Shown in pieces: positions 23,744 through 33,223 of a stretch of 64,000 nt of DNA (the first letter of the stretch is position 1; each line of letters starts with the position of its first letter). Location of the stretch: positions 558,001 to 622,000 of the forward strand of contig NC_018691.1 in NCBI RefSeq assembly GCF_000300005.1, read 5' to 3'. Below the pieces are notes generated by a model. The model ran no database searches, was not told the DNA's origin, and saw only the letters and a list, made by a program, of their open reading frames with translations. This stretch comes from Alloalcanivorax dieselolei B5 (GTDB lineage Bacteria > Pseudomonadota > Gammaproteobacteria > Pseudomonadales > Alcanivoracaceae). Made by a program: the position numbers and the translations under genes.

Positions 23744-25624
23744 TTAGTCCGCCAGTTCGGACTCTACCCGGTAGATGGCGGTGGTGCCGCTCACCTCGTT
23801 GCCCACGATCAGCAGTGCCTCTTCGTTGGGAGACTGCTCGGCGGGGATGAATGTCAGCCCTTCCGGGCCCAGATCGCCGGCTTCCACAGTGGACGGGTCT
23901 TCCGTTGTCCAGTCTTCACGGGTGTTCAGATAGTCCTGGAAGATCGGCGTGGTGGGGTCGGTGATGTCGTACACCAGAATGCCGCCCATGCGCTCCAGGC
24001 CCAGGAACAGGAAGTGCTTTTCGCCGATCTGGCCGATGGTCAGACCTTCCGGCTCCGGTCCCTTGTTGTCACTGCGGCTTTCCAGGGCGTTGCCTTCGTC
24101 GTGATTGCTGTTGAAGAAGTCCTTGCACGGAATATCGCGATTGCTGCCCAGCATGCACTCCTCGCCGGCCAGGAACTGTTCGATGGCGTCGCCGGAATCC
24201 CATACCAGAGCGCCTTCTTCGTCCCAGATGGAGAACGAGCGGCCGCCAAAGGCGTACAGGTTGTCGTACATGAGGCGGTCGCCGTTGGCGTCTTCCAGGC
24301 CCTGCTCGTTGAACATGACCGGGTTGCCAGCCTCGTCGGTGCGATAGCCTTCGGTCCAGGTGATGTTGAGGCGGCCGAGTTGCTCGTCCTCACGGCAGTC
24401 ACCGGGGTCGCCGGCGGTGGCGTTGCAGTAGCTGAAGGTTTCCGGATTCAGCAGTGCTCCGGCGGCCAGGGCGCGCAGGTGGGCCGGCAGATCGTCGCCG
24501 CAGCGGCGGTCGAAGCCGTTGGCGTGCACCAGATGTTTGACGCGCCATTCTTCGACGAAGCCCTGGGTGACGTCGCCGTCGCAGGGCGCGGCGTCCTCGG
24601 TGCCGAAGTAGGCAGCATTGTCCTCGCCCCAGGCACGGGCGTCACCTTCGTTGGCGGTGACCAGATAGGTGGCGCCACCGGATGGGTAGGCGGCGATGGA
24701 ATCCGGCAGGTACAGGCCTTTGACACCAGGCCAGGTGGTGATGTTGATGACGCCGTCGTCGTCGGAGACGTCGAGCCCGTTGCCGTCTTCACCATGGTCC
24801 TTGGTGCCCAGCGCTACGATGTCGATGACTTTGGCGTTGGCGATATCGACAATCGCCAGAGCGTTGTTTTCCTGCAGGGTGACCCAGGCCTTGCCGCTGT
24901 CGGTGGAAACCGCGATGTATTCCGGCTCCAGATCCATGGCCACGGAGGCGTTAGGGCCGAAGATGCGCACGCCGGCAGCCAGCAGCTCGTCCTTGCGATC
25001 ATCAAAGTCGGTGAAATCCGCGGTGTCGGGCTGCGGGCTGGCCGGGTCGGTGATGTCCACAACACTGATGGAGCCTTCCGGATCGACGCTGTAGTCGTCG
25101 CTGGGTTCGCCTTCGTTGGCGAGCAGAACGTACCGGCCGTTCGGAGTGAAGGTCACCATGTCCGGTTGAGCGCCAACCGATGTGGTGGAGATCAGCTCGA
25201 GGGTGTTGGCGTCATACAGCGCCAGATGGCCGGGATCGGTCTTGGTGGGGGCCTCCACCGCCAGAGCTACCAGATCGCCATGTACGGCGACGCTGTTGAC
25301 CACGGTGCCCTCGCCAATGTTTTCGGTGGTCAGGGTGTCGGCGTGAGCCGGGTTGGCCGGATCACTCAGATCCAGCACATCCACCGCGCCTTTCTGTGCG
25401 TTGACCACGAAGGCCCGCTTGGTGCCGGCATGATAGGCGGTGATTTCGGCTGCGCTGGCGTCGAATTGTCCGCTCTTGTAGCGGCCAAGCAGTTCCAGGC
25501 TGATGCTTTCCGGGGTGGTTACCGGCGGATCCACCGGTGTCGGGTCGTTGTCGCTGTCTCCCCCACAGGCACTGAGGGCGGCGGCCAGTACCGTGGTGGT
25601 GGCCAGAAGTCGCCAAGTCGCCAT
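23744..25624 (-). CDS. Choice-of-anchor I family lipoprotein
   Basis: The 626-residue product has a lipoprotein signal (LLATTTVLAAALSACGG, Cys near residue 21) and a seven-bladed-propeller-like body with repeating strands: AFVVNAQKGAVDVLDLSDP, then VALAVEAPTKTDPGHLALYD, then MVTFTPNGRYVLLANEGEPSDDY, then YLVTANEGDARAW, then GPEPEGLTIGQIG. These are hallmarks of choice-of-anchor I (surface beta-propeller) proteins, some of which are linked to phosphatase/nuclease activity. Here the anchor is the N-terminal lipid. GGAG precedes the ATG. It may act with the phosphoesterase lipoprotein at 19.3 kb in phosphate scavenging, though this link is only an inference. Confidence 0.85.
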   Translation of the reverse strand: MATWRLLATTTVLAAALSACGGDSDNDPTPVDPPVTTPESISLELLGRYKSGQFDASAAEITAYHAGTKRAFVVNAQKGAVDVLDLSDPANPAHADTLTTENIGEGTVVNSVAVHGDLVALAVEAPTKTDPGHLALYDANTLELISTTSVGAQPDMVTFTPNGRYVLLANEGEPSDDYSVDPEGSISVVDITDPASPQPDTADFTDFDDRKDELLAAGVRIFGPNASVAMDLEPEYIAVSTDSGKAWVTLQENNALAIVDIANAKVIDIVALGTKDHGEDGNGLDVSDDDGVINITTWPGVKGLYLPDSIAAYPSGGATYLVTANEGDARAWGEDNAAYFGTEDAAPCDGDVTQGFVEEWRVKHLVHANGFDRRCGDDLPAHLRALAAGALLNPETFSYCNATAGDPGDCREDEQLGRLNITWTEGYRTDEAGNPVMFNEQGLEDANGDRLMYDNLYAFGGRSFSIWDEEGALVWDSGDAIEQFLAGEECMLGSNRDIPCKDFFNSNHDEGNALESRSDNKGPEPEGLTIGQIGEKHFLFLGLERMGGILVYDITDPTTPIFQDYLNTREDWTTEDPSTVEAGDLGPEGLTFIPAEQSPNEEALLIVGNEVSGTTAIYRVESELAD

Positions 25625-25735
25625 GAATCGTCTCCAGTTGTCATTTTGGTCGCCCTTGGGGTGTACAGAACGGCGATGACAATGGCGTGACGAAACGGTG
25701 ACCGCCGTATGACGGCGGCCACTGCGAACGGGCTC

Positions 25736-27409
25736 TTAATCCTTCAGTAGACGGCGCAGTACCTTGCCGGCGGGGGTGGCCGGCAGGCTGTCGATAAAGG
25801 CAATGTGACGCGGGTATTTATACGCCGCCATGTGCTCCTTGGCCCAGTTGATCATGTCCTGCTCGCTGACCTTGCCTTTGTGATCGGGCTTGAGCACCAC
25901 GAACAGCTTTACCGTCTCGCCGCGTTTGTCATCGGGGATACCGATGGCGGCGCTCTGGGCGATGGCGGGGTGGTCCTGCATCAGCGCTTCCACATCCTCG
26001 GGGAACACGCTGTAGCCCGAGCACTTGATCATTTCCTTCACCCGGCCGGTGAAGAACAGGTAGCCGTCCTCGTCCAGGTAGCCGACATCGCCGGTGTGCA
26101 CCCAGCCGTCACGCAGCGTCTCCGCGGTGGCTTCGTCCCGCTTCCAGTAGCCTTTGAACACCGCCGGGTTACGCACCACGATCTCGCCGCTCTGGTTGGG
26201 CCCCAGTGGCGCTTTGCTTTCCATATCGAGAATGCGGATCTCGTTGCCCGCCACCGGTACACCGCAACTGCCCCACTTGATGCGGTCCTTGGGCATGAAG
26301 GTGTCGGACGTGTGGGTTTCGCTCAGGCCATAGGCGGCTTCGTGCATCTGACATCCAGTCAGCGCCTTCCATTCCCCGGCCAGCTTTTCCGTTACCGGCA
26401 TGCCGAAGCTGGTGGCCGGGTTATTGCTCAGGCTGCTCAGGTCGTAGTCGCCGATGTTGGGCATGTCCAGCAGCGCCCGGTTCATCGGCGCGATGGAGTA
26501 CCACATGTCGCAACGGTATTGGTGCAACGCCTTGGCGGTGGTTTCCGGATCGAAGCGCGCCAGGATCACGGTGGTGCGTCGGGCGTATACCGGCATGTAC
26601 ACCCCCATGTTCATGCCGGCAATGTGGCATAACGGCGCGATGGCGAGACCAATGCCATCCGCCTTCAGGCGGTTGGCCTGGAACGACGCCGCCATTTTGA
26701 ACAGGCTGCTGCCGTAGCTGAGCATGGCGCCCTTGGGGCGGCCGGTGGTGCCGGAGGTGAAGGTCATCAGGCCGATGCCGTTCCACAGATCGGCGGCCGG
26801 CAGTTCGGCCAGCGGCGCGGTGTCGCGCAGTACCTGGCTCAGGTCCACGGTATCCGCCGGCGCCTGGTCCGGTTCGTCCAGCAGCTCTCCGGGAATCTCC
26901 AGGGTGGGCGCCGCCGGCAGGTAATCACCATAGGCGAGAGTCAGGATGGTGTTCAGGGTCGGGACCTGGTCCCGTGCCTGTGCCACGTTCGGGTACAGAT
27001 TGCGCGCGGCGATCAGCGCGCAAACCTCGGCATTGCTCAACTGGTAGGCGATTTCCGCCGCTTTGTACTGCGGGTTCACCGGTGTCACGATGCCGCCCAG
27101 GCTCTGCACCGCGTAGTGAGCAATGATGTACTGCGGGCAGTTCTGCATGTACAGCGCTACCCGGTCACCTTTGCCAATGCCTTGCTGGCTCAGGTAGGCG
27201 GCAAGGCGCCGTACCTTGTCACCGACCTCTCCCCAGGTCAGTTCGGTGCCGTAATAGATGTAGGCGCGGCGATCGGGCACTTCCTCGGCGTGCTGTTGCA
27301 GGTATTCATGCAATGGCTTTTCACCGCGCAGGTATTCCACGGTTTCCCCGGCCCAGGCGGAACCGGGGACCGCTACTGGATTGAATTCGGCTTGGGTCTG
27401 GCTGGACAT
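25736..27409 (-). CDS. AMP-forming acyl-CoA ligase
   Basis: Adenylate-forming enzyme joining a carboxylic acid to CoA at the expense of ATP. The 557-residue product has the P-loop-like FTSGTTGRPKGAM at about residue 195, the YGLSETHTSD motif at about 345, the GDVGYLDEDGYLFFTGRVKEMIK hinge near 430, and the catalytic lysine in PATPAGKVLRRLL at the C terminus. The ATG at 27409 with AAGGAGAG is preferred to the longer frame (to 27550). Downstream of the ABC importer and TetR on the same strand but separated by strong hairpins, so it is probably expressed with the importer at a reduced level. It is likely to activate the imported acid. Confidence 0.93.
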   Translation of the reverse strand: MSSQTQAEFNPVAVPGSAWAGETVEYLRGEKPLHEYLQQHAEEVPDRRAYIYYGTELTWGEVGDKVRRLAAYLSQQGIGKGDRVALYMQNCPQYIIAHYAVQSLGGIVTPVNPQYKAAEIAYQLSNAEVCALIAARNLYPNVAQARDQVPTLNTILTLAYGDYLPAAPTLEIPGELLDEPDQAPADTVDLSQVLRDTAPLAELPAADLWNGIGLMTFTSGTTGRPKGAMLSYGSSLFKMAASFQANRLKADGIGLAIAPLCHIAGMNMGVYMPVYARRTTVILARFDPETTAKALHQYRCDMWYSIAPMNRALLDMPNIGDYDLSSLSNNPATSFGMPVTEKLAGEWKALTGCQMHEAAYGLSETHTSDTFMPKDRIKWGSCGVPVAGNEIRILDMESKAPLGPNQSGEIVVRNPAVFKGYWKRDEATAETLRDGWVHTGDVGYLDEDGYLFFTGRVKEMIKCSGYSVFPEDVEALMQDHPAIAQSAAIGIPDDKRGETVKLFVVLKPDHKGKVSEQDMINWAKEHMAAYKYPRHIAFIDSLPATPAGKVLRRLLKD

Positions 27410-27455
27410 CTGCTTGCTCTCCTTATCGGCCTCATCGGCCTCGATCAATACAAAG

Positions 27456-27561
27456 AGCGCCCCGACCTGCCTCTGACGGCGGGGCGCTAAAAAATGGCCG
27501 GGAGCCATTTTTAACGTCGCTTCAGCGACGGCCCTATGGGTGACCGCCATGGACGGCGGTC
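27456..27561 (-). terminator. Cluster of hairpins between permease and CoA-ligase genes
   Basis: Four stems in 106 bases: GACCGCC/GGCGGTC (27542-27561), CGTCGC/GCGACG (27515-27530), AAAAATGGC/GCCATTTTT (27490-27512, a Rho-independent terminator ending in a T-run on the minus strand) and AGCGCCCC/GGGGCGCT (27456-27488). They lie between the last importer gene and the ligase and would attenuate or process the operon mRNA. Confidence 0.65.
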
Positions 27562-27571
27562 ATAAAAGGGG

Positions 27572-28474
27572 TTATCCGTGGCCCTGGGTGGTTGGGTCGA
27601 GGGCCGATCGCAGGGACTCGCCGAGGGCGTTGAAGGCCACCGCGGTGATCATGATCAATACCCCGGGGGCGTACATTTGCTCAGGCACGATGGACATGTA
27701 CAGGTAGCCACGGGCGATCATCGAGCCCCAACTCACCTCGGGCAGCTGCACGCCGAGGCCAAGAAAACTCAGGCTCGCTTCGGCCAGCAGGGCCACGGCC
27801 AGCAGTAGGGTGCTCTGCACGATCACCGGCTGTACCGCATTGGGCAGTACGTGTTTGATCAGCAGCCGTGCCGGAGAGGCGCCGAAGCAGCGGGCCGCGT
27901 CGACATAAAGTTCCTGTCGTACCACCAGGGTGCGGGCGCGAATCAGGCGGGCTATCTGCGGCGCGAACACCAGTCCCACGGAAAACATGGCGTTGGTCAG
28001 GCCGATTCCCATGGCGCCGGTCACCGCCACGGCCAGGATGATGGCCGGGAACGACAGGAAGGTATCGACCAGGCGACTGATGGCGGAATCCACCCAGCCG
28101 CCGGTGAAGCCGGCGATCAGTCCCAGCGGCAGGCCGATAGCCAGCGCCACGGAAACCGCCAGGAGCGCCGCATAGAGAGAATTGGCGCCACCATGGATCA
28201 GACGGCTTAACACATCACGGCCGAGGTCGTCGGTGCCGAGCCAGTGCGCGGCGCTGGGACCGGCCAGTATCAGTTCGTCGTTCTGATCCGTGGGTGAATA
28301 GGGGGCGATCCACGGCGCCAGCAAAGCGGCGCCAAGAATGATCACCAGAATACCGAGGCTGATGGCGGCGCGGGGATCGCGACGCAGCCAGCGCAGCAGG
28401 CGAACTGGCAACGCCGGCTCTTCCCAGTGCGGCAAAGGTTCCGCTTCGGCTTCGGATAGCGTCAGATTGGTCAT
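27572..28474 (-). CDS. ABC transporter permease, DppC/OppC type
   Basis: Inner-membrane subunit of a peptide/nickel-type ABC importer. The 300-residue protein has an N-terminal cytoplasmic region, a first membrane segment (AISLGILVIILGAALLAPWIAPY) followed by the DppC-type loop AHWLGTDDLGRDVLSRLIHGG, then further segments and the ATPase-contact EAA loop (AARCFGASPARLLIKHVLPNAVQPV). The start overlaps the DppB-type stop in ATGA. Cognate genes lie immediately upstream. Substrate not determined by sequence. Confidence 0.93.
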   Translation of the reverse strand: MTNLTLSEAEAEPLPHWEEPALPVRLLRWLRRDPRAAISLGILVIILGAALLAPWIAPYSPTDQNDELILAGPSAAHWLGTDDLGRDVLSRLIHGGANSLYAALLAVSVALAIGLPLGLIAGFTGGWVDSAISRLVDTFLSFPAIILAVAVTGAMGIGLTNAMFSVGLVFAPQIARLIRARTLVVRQELYVDAARCFGASPARLLIKHVLPNAVQPVIVQSTLLLAVALLAEASLSFLGLGVQLPEVSWGSMIARGYLYMSIVPEQMYAPGVLIMITAVAFNALGESLRSALDPTTQGHG

Positions 28475-29430
28475 GATGCGTTAATCCTCGGGTCAAGAAG
28501 AGTGCACAGCAGGTCGGTCAACAGGTTGACCACGATGACGGTGACCACCATGGCCAGTACCGCGCCCTGCACCACCGGGAAATCACCCTGCAGTACCGCG
28601 TTGACGATGCTGCTGCCGATGCCGGGGATGGCGAACACCGCTTCCACCACCACGGTGGCGGCGAGGATTTTGTTGAACAGCAGCCCGACCACGGTGAGCA
28701 GATTGACGCTGACGTTCTTCAAACCATGCAGCCAGAGGATACGCGCCGGGCTCAAACCCTTGGCGTGCAGGGTGCGTACATGTTGGGAGGACTGGATTTC
28801 CACCAGGGAGCTGCGGAGTTGTCGCGCCACCTCGGCGATGCCATTGGTGCACAAGGCCAGGGCCGGCAGAGTGGCGTACCACAGCGCCTGGCTAAAGTCC
28901 TCAAACGGAGAAACGAAGCCGGTGGCCGGGAACCAGCGCAGGGTCAGCGCGAAGAACAGCACCAGGATCATGCCGAACCAGAAATTGGGCAGGGCCACGC
29001 CGAGCGAGGCGGCGCCCATGATGCCGCCATCCAGTTTGGAACCGGAGCGGGTGGCGGCGAGTATGCCCAGTGGTACGCCGATCACTATCGACAGCAGGGT
29101 AGCGTATACGGCCACCAGCAGAGTGTTGGGGAAGGTCCGGGCAATGGTTTGCGCCACCGGCTCACCAGACAGCAGCGCCGTGCCAAGATCGCCGCTGGCG
29201 GCTTGCCACAACCATTGGCCGTATTGCACGAAGAACGGCTGATCCAGACCATAGGCCTGACGAATCTCGGCGATCCGTTCCACCGAGGCATTTTCGCCGG
29301 CCAGAGTGACGGCCACGTCACCGGGGATCAACTGCATCAGGCAGAACACAATAAAGGTGGCCAGCACCAGGATAGGCAGCGCCTGCAGCAGGCGCGATAT
29401 CACCATCCGTTGTTTTACACGAGTGACCAT
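28471..29430 (-). CDS. ABC transporter permease, DppB/OppB type
   Basis: 319-residue membrane subunit with the DppB signature: LLQALPILVLATFIVFCLMQLIPGD at the N terminus, AYGLDQPFFVQYGQWL, then membrane segments and an EAA-like loop (RTLHAKGLSPARILWLHGLKNV). It is preceded by the binding-protein gene (49 nt gap) and translationally coupled to the DppC-type partner. With that subunit it forms the transmembrane channel. Confidence 0.93.
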   Translation of the reverse strand: MVTRVKQRMVISRLLQALPILVLATFIVFCLMQLIPGDVAVTLAGENASVERIAEIRQAYGLDQPFFVQYGQWLWQAASGDLGTALLSGEPVAQTIARTFPNTLLVAVYATLLSIVIGVPLGILAATRSGSKLDGGIMGAASLGVALPNFWFGMILVLFFALTLRWFPATGFVSPFEDFSQALWYATLPALALCTNGIAEVARQLRSSLVEIQSSQHVRTLHAKGLSPARILWLHGLKNVSVNLLTVVGLLFNKILAATVVVEAVFAIPGIGSSIVNAVLQGDFPVVQGAVLAMVVTVIVVNLLTDLLCTLLDPRINAS

Positions 29431-29479
29431 GGGAACAACTCCCGCCCGGCAACGCGCCCCGGAGGGCGCGTTACGGACG

Positions 29480-31078
29480 TCAGGCTTTCAGGGAAACGTT
29501 GTTGAACTTGGGTTTGCCCAGCAGGTTGTTTTCGAACCCCTGCACCTGAGCGGTGGTGGCAACGATGCTCTGACGGAACGCCAGCGGCACCACCAGGGCG
29601 TTCTCCATGACGATACGCTGTACCCGGGCCAGGGCCTGCTGCCGCTGGCTCTGGTCATCGCTACTGCGTGAGTCCAGCAACGCTTGGTCGAAACCTTCCG
29701 GCGGCTTGACCTGGCCGGCGTTGAAGTAGGAGGTGCCGCTATAGAGCAGGCTGTAGCTCAGGCTGGGATCGGGGCGGCCGGTCCAGGCGGACAGCAGCAT
29801 ATGGCCGGCTTTTTCCTGGCCAAAGTAAGCGGCGGACATATCTGCGATGGTGCCGGTACGGAAGCGGCCACGGATGCCGACCTTGGAGAATTGCTCCATC
29901 AGCACTTCCTGCATTTGTACCGAGGACTGATCGTTGTAGCCGCGCAGGTCCAGCTCGATGCCGTCGGCGTGGCCGGCTTCCTTGAGCAGCGCCCGTGCCT
30001 TGTCCGGATCATGGGAATAGAGCTTGGCGGTTTCCGGATCATAGGCCCAATGGCTTTTCGGCAGGTTCATATAGGCTGGTTCGCCGGCACCGGCCATGGC
30101 GACGCGGACGAAGGTCTCGCGATCCACAGCGTAGTTGATCGCCTGCCGCACCCGTACGTCATCCAGAGGCTTGCGCGCCATGTTCATGTAGAACTGATAG
30201 CAGTAGATGGTGGGATCGGCGAAGCCCTGCAGGGTGGGCAGTCGCTCGATCATCTGTTTCTGCCGGCCGTCCAGGTGGTAGGCCATCTGGGCCTGGCCGG
30301 ACATCACCGAGCGCAGGCGGGTGGCGCTGTCGGTGATGATCTTGAAGCTGATGGCGCCCACCGCGAGTTTATTGGGGCCGTTGTAGTCGGCGTAACGGGT
30401 CATCGCCACTTCACTGCCGTCGTCCCACTTCTGGAAGCGCATGAAACCGGCGCCCACCGGATTGCGGTCCACCCGGTTATTGTTGTCGGCCAGAGCCTTG
30501 GGGCTGACCATCATGCCGGCCCGGTCGGAAAGAATCAGTGGCAGGGCGCTGTCCGGGTTCTTCAGATGCAGGGTCACCACATGCTCGCCGCTGACCTCGA
30601 CCTGATCCACGGAGCTCAGATCCTGGCGGATGTTGGAAAACTCGGCGGTACGGCTGCGGTCGATATTGGTTTTCACCGCTTCGGCATTGAACGGCGTGCC
30701 GTCATGGAAGGTCACGCCCGGGCGCAGTTCCAGCACGAGGGTTTTGGGGTCCGGGAAGGACCATTTCTGCGCCAATCCAGGGGTGGCGCTGAGAGTGGCC
30801 GGATTCCAGTTGACCAGAGTGTCGTACATCGGGAACAGCAACACATGATCGGAGCCGGAGCCGCCGGTGGCGGGATCCAGGCTGGAGGGGTTGGCCGGTG
30901 CGCTCACGGTCAGAGTGGCTTGTCCTCCTGCCTGTGCCCAACTCCATGAGGGCGACATCAGGGTGCCGGCCGCCACCGCGCCGGACAGCATACCGAGAAA
31001 AGCACGGCGTCCCATGGGCACGCCGTTGATGATCAGATCGTCGTCGTCGTTGTGATAATGGTTGTCGTGATGGTTCAT
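29480..31078 (-). CDS. Tat-exported ABC substrate-binding protein (SBP family 5)
   Basis: 532-residue solute-binding protein of the DppA/OppA class. The N terminus is unusual: a His/Asp-rich stretch (MNHHDNHYHNDDDD) precedes a twin-arginine signal (GRRAFLGMLSGAVAAGTL, cleavage around SWAQA). Family motifs include LDPATGGSGSDHVLLFPMYDTL and LRPGVTFHDGTPFNAEAVKTN near residue 120. Tat export implies folding, possibly with a cofactor, before translocation. It sits between the ATPase and permease genes of the operon. The substrate is probably an organic acid or amide, judged from the linked CoA ligase and carboxylase. Confidence 0.92.
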   Translation of the reverse strand: MNHHDNHYHNDDDDLIINGVPMGRRAFLGMLSGAVAAGTLMSPSWSWAQAGGQATLTVSAPANPSSLDPATGGSGSDHVLLFPMYDTLVNWNPATLSATPGLAQKWSFPDPKTLVLELRPGVTFHDGTPFNAEAVKTNIDRSRTAEFSNIRQDLSSVDQVEVSGEHVVTLHLKNPDSALPLILSDRAGMMVSPKALADNNNRVDRNPVGAGFMRFQKWDDGSEVAMTRYADYNGPNKLAVGAISFKIITDSATRLRSVMSGQAQMAYHLDGRQKQMIERLPTLQGFADPTIYCYQFYMNMARKPLDDVRVRQAINYAVDRETFVRVAMAGAGEPAYMNLPKSHWAYDPETAKLYSHDPDKARALLKEAGHADGIELDLRGYNDQSSVQMQEVLMEQFSKVGIRGRFRTGTIADMSAAYFGQEKAGHMLLSAWTGRPDPSLSYSLLYSGTSYFNAGQVKPPEGFDQALLDSRSSDDQSQRQQALARVQRIVMENALVVPLAFRQSIVATTAQVQGFENNLLGKPKFNNVSLKA

Positions 31079-31084
31079 GAGGCC

Positions 31085-32131
31085 CTACCTGTTGTTGTTG
31101 TGCTGAATGGATTGTTCCCGGTCCAGTGGACCGCCTTCACTGTCGGCGAAATGACAGGCCACCCAATGTTCGGGCGCGACTTCCCGCCAGGCCGGCTCCT
31201 GCTCGGCGCAACGGGACTGGGCCGCCGGACAGCGGGTGCGGAAGCGGCATCCGGAGGGTGGCGCCAACGGACTGGGAATTTCCCCTTGCAGGCGGATGGC
31301 GCGGCGTTGGTCGCGCTGGTCGCTGGGCAGCGGCAGAGGCTCCGCCGACAACAGTGCCTGGGTGTAGGGGTGAATGGGTTTTTCGGTGACCGCCGCCGCC
31401 GGGCCCACTTCCATCAAGCGGCCCAGATACAACACGCCAACGCGATCACTGACGTGGGATACCACCGAGATGTCGTGGGTAATGAAGGCGTAGGTGATGC
31501 CCAGCTCTTTCTGCAGATCGGCGAACAGATTCAACACCGAGCCGCGAATGGACACGTCCAGTGCCGCCACCACTTCATCGCAAACAATGAAACGGGGCTT
31601 CAAGGTCAGAGTGCGGGCGATGTTCACCCGTTGTTTCTGGCCGCCGGACAACTCGTGAGGATAACGCCTGCCGATTTCCGCCGGCAGGCCCACCCGTTCC
31701 AGCGCTTCCTTGGCGACCCGCTGGCGCTGACGGGCGTCGCCGTCGCGCAGGATCTCCATCGGTTCCATCACCGATTGCAGAATGGTCATGCGCGGGTTCA
31801 GAGCGGCATGCGGGTCCTGAAAAATAATCTGGTAATCCCGGCGGATCTGGCGCTGCTCGGCCTTGGACAATGCCGCCGGTTCCCGACCCTGATAGCGGAT
31901 GTGGCCGTCGGTGGCTTTGAGCAAACCGGCCAGGGCCCGGCCCAGGGTGGTTTTGCCGGAACCGGATTCGCCGATGATGCCGAAGGTCTCCCCGGGGCGA
32001 ATATCGAAGCTGACACCGTCTACCGCCTTCACGGTGCCGGCGCGAGTGTGAAAGTGAATCACCAGATCGTCCACCGAGATGGCGTTGTCACGGTCGGCGA
32101 TGGGATTGGAAGCCAAAGCGTTCATACTCAT
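31085..32131 (-). CDS. ABC transporter ATPase, DppF/OppF type
   Basis: 348-residue cytoplasmic ATPase with Walker A GESGSGKTTLG (about residue 54), signature LSGGQKQRVNIART and Walker B FIVCDEVVAALD, where the usual D-E-P/A is DEV. The C-terminal oligopeptide-transport domain contains the CRFRTRCPAAQSRC cluster of cysteines, known in DppF/OppF to bind an iron-sulfur cluster. The ATG overlaps the stop of the partner ATPase. A second ATG two codons on is an alternative start. Confidence 0.94.
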   Translation of the reverse strand: MSMNALASNPIADRDNAISVDDLVIHFHTRAGTVKAVDGVSFDIRPGETFGIIGESGSGKTTLGRALAGLLKATDGHIRYQGREPAALSKAEQRQIRRDYQIIFQDPHAALNPRMTILQSVMEPMEILRDGDARQRQRVAKEALERVGLPAEIGRRYPHELSGGQKQRVNIARTLTLKPRFIVCDEVVAALDVSIRGSVLNLFADLQKELGITYAFITHDISVVSHVSDRVGVLYLGRLMEVGPAAAVTEKPIHPYTQALLSAEPLPLPSDQRDQRRAIRLQGEIPSPLAPPSGCRFRTRCPAAQSRCAEQEPAWREVAPEHWVACHFADSEGGPLDREQSIQHNNNR

Positions 32132-33138
32132 ACCGCTCCCGTCAGCGTCAGTTCATCCTTGCGCCAGCAGCGCACTTCCCGCAGGCCCTGGAATGGCTCC
32201 AACTGCGGATGCTGTTCACACAAGGGGGCGGCGTGCGGGCAACGCTGTTGGAAGCGACAGCCCGCCGGCATCTGATCCGGCGCCGGAACCCGGCCGGGAA
32301 TCGAAGGCAGGCGGCTGCCGCGCTCGCTCAGTCCGGGCAGGGAGCGCAGCAGGCCCGAGGAATAAGGGTGGCCCGGGCGCAGCAAGACATCGTCCACCGG
32401 AGCATTCTCCACCACCTCGCCGGCGTACATGGTCAGCAGCCGGGAACAGGTTTCCGCCACCACGCCAAGATCGTGGGTGATGAACAGCAGGGCGGTGCCG
32501 TGGCTGTCACTGAGCGAGCGCAGCAGGTCGATGATTTGCGCCTGCACGGTGACGTCCAGGGCGGTGGTGGGTTCATCGGCGATGACCAGCTTCGGCCGGC
32601 AGATCAGCGCCATGGCGATCATCACCCGTTGCCGCATGCCGCCGGAAAACTGATAGGGGTACTCGTCGATGCGAGTATGGGGAGACGGAATGCCCACCTC
32701 CTCCAGAGCGGCGATGGCCCGCTCGCGGGCCTCCGCACGGCTGACTTTTTCGTGGCTGCGCAGTGTCTCGGTGAGCTGTTCGCCGACCGTGAACACCGGA
32801 TCCAGGGCGCTCATCGGTTCCTGGAAGATCATGCTGATGTCACGGCCGCGCAGGCGCCGGAGTTCCCGCGCCGGCATGGTCAGCAAATCCCGGCCCTGAA
32901 ACAGAATCCGGCCGCGAATCCGGGCGGTGCGGCGCGGCAGCAGGCCCAGCAGGGCGAGGCCCGTGACGGTCTTGCCGCAACCGCTTTCGCCGACTACGCC
33001 GACCCGTTCGCTGGCGTTCACATCGAACGACACGTTGCGAGTAATCGACGTTTCGCCACCGGGTCGGGCGAAGGAAATACTCAGATCACGCACTTCCAAC
33101 AGCGGACTGTCGGTGCGCGCTTCCGATGTTTGCGCCAT
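32128..33138 (-). CDS. ABC transporter ATPase, DppD/OppD type
   Basis: 336-residue ATPase with Walker [17 protein letters not shown], the signature [15 protein letters not shown] and Walker [15 protein letters not shown]. The C-terminal [13 protein letters not shown] segment parallels the cysteine cluster of the partner. The frame opens at 33153, but ATG 33138 has GGAGG at 6-nt spacing and is preferred. First ABC gene of the operon, 85 nt downstream of the TetR-type stop. Confidence 0.94.
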   Translation of the reverse strand: MAQTSEARTDSPLLEVRDLSISFARPGGETSITRNVSFDVNASERVGVVGESGCGKTVTGLALLGLLPRRTARIRGRILFQGRDLLTMPARELRRLRGRDISMIFQEPMSALDPVFTVGEQLTETLRSHEKVSRAEARERAIAALEEVGIPSPHTRIDEYPYQFSGGMRQRVMIAMALICRPKLVIADEPTTALDVTVQAQIIDLLRSLSDSHGTALLFITHDLGVVAETCSRLLTMYAGEVVENAPVDDVLLRPGHPYSSGLLRSLPGLSERGSRLPSIPGRVPAPDQMPAGCRFQQRCPHAAPLCEQHPQLEPFQGLREVRCWRKDELTLTGAV

Positions 33139-33223
33139 GTTTGCCTCCGGCACTGGCCCGCGTGCTGTGTTGTCGCGGGCCTGTTGTTATCTGAATGTGT
33201 GCTGGGCCCTGTCGCGCGTGGGG

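Noticed and set aside
23708-25690. 660-codon plus-strand frame opposite the choice-of-anchor I gene
   Set aside because: GAVGVHQ-type composition of a high-GC shadow; no start signal.
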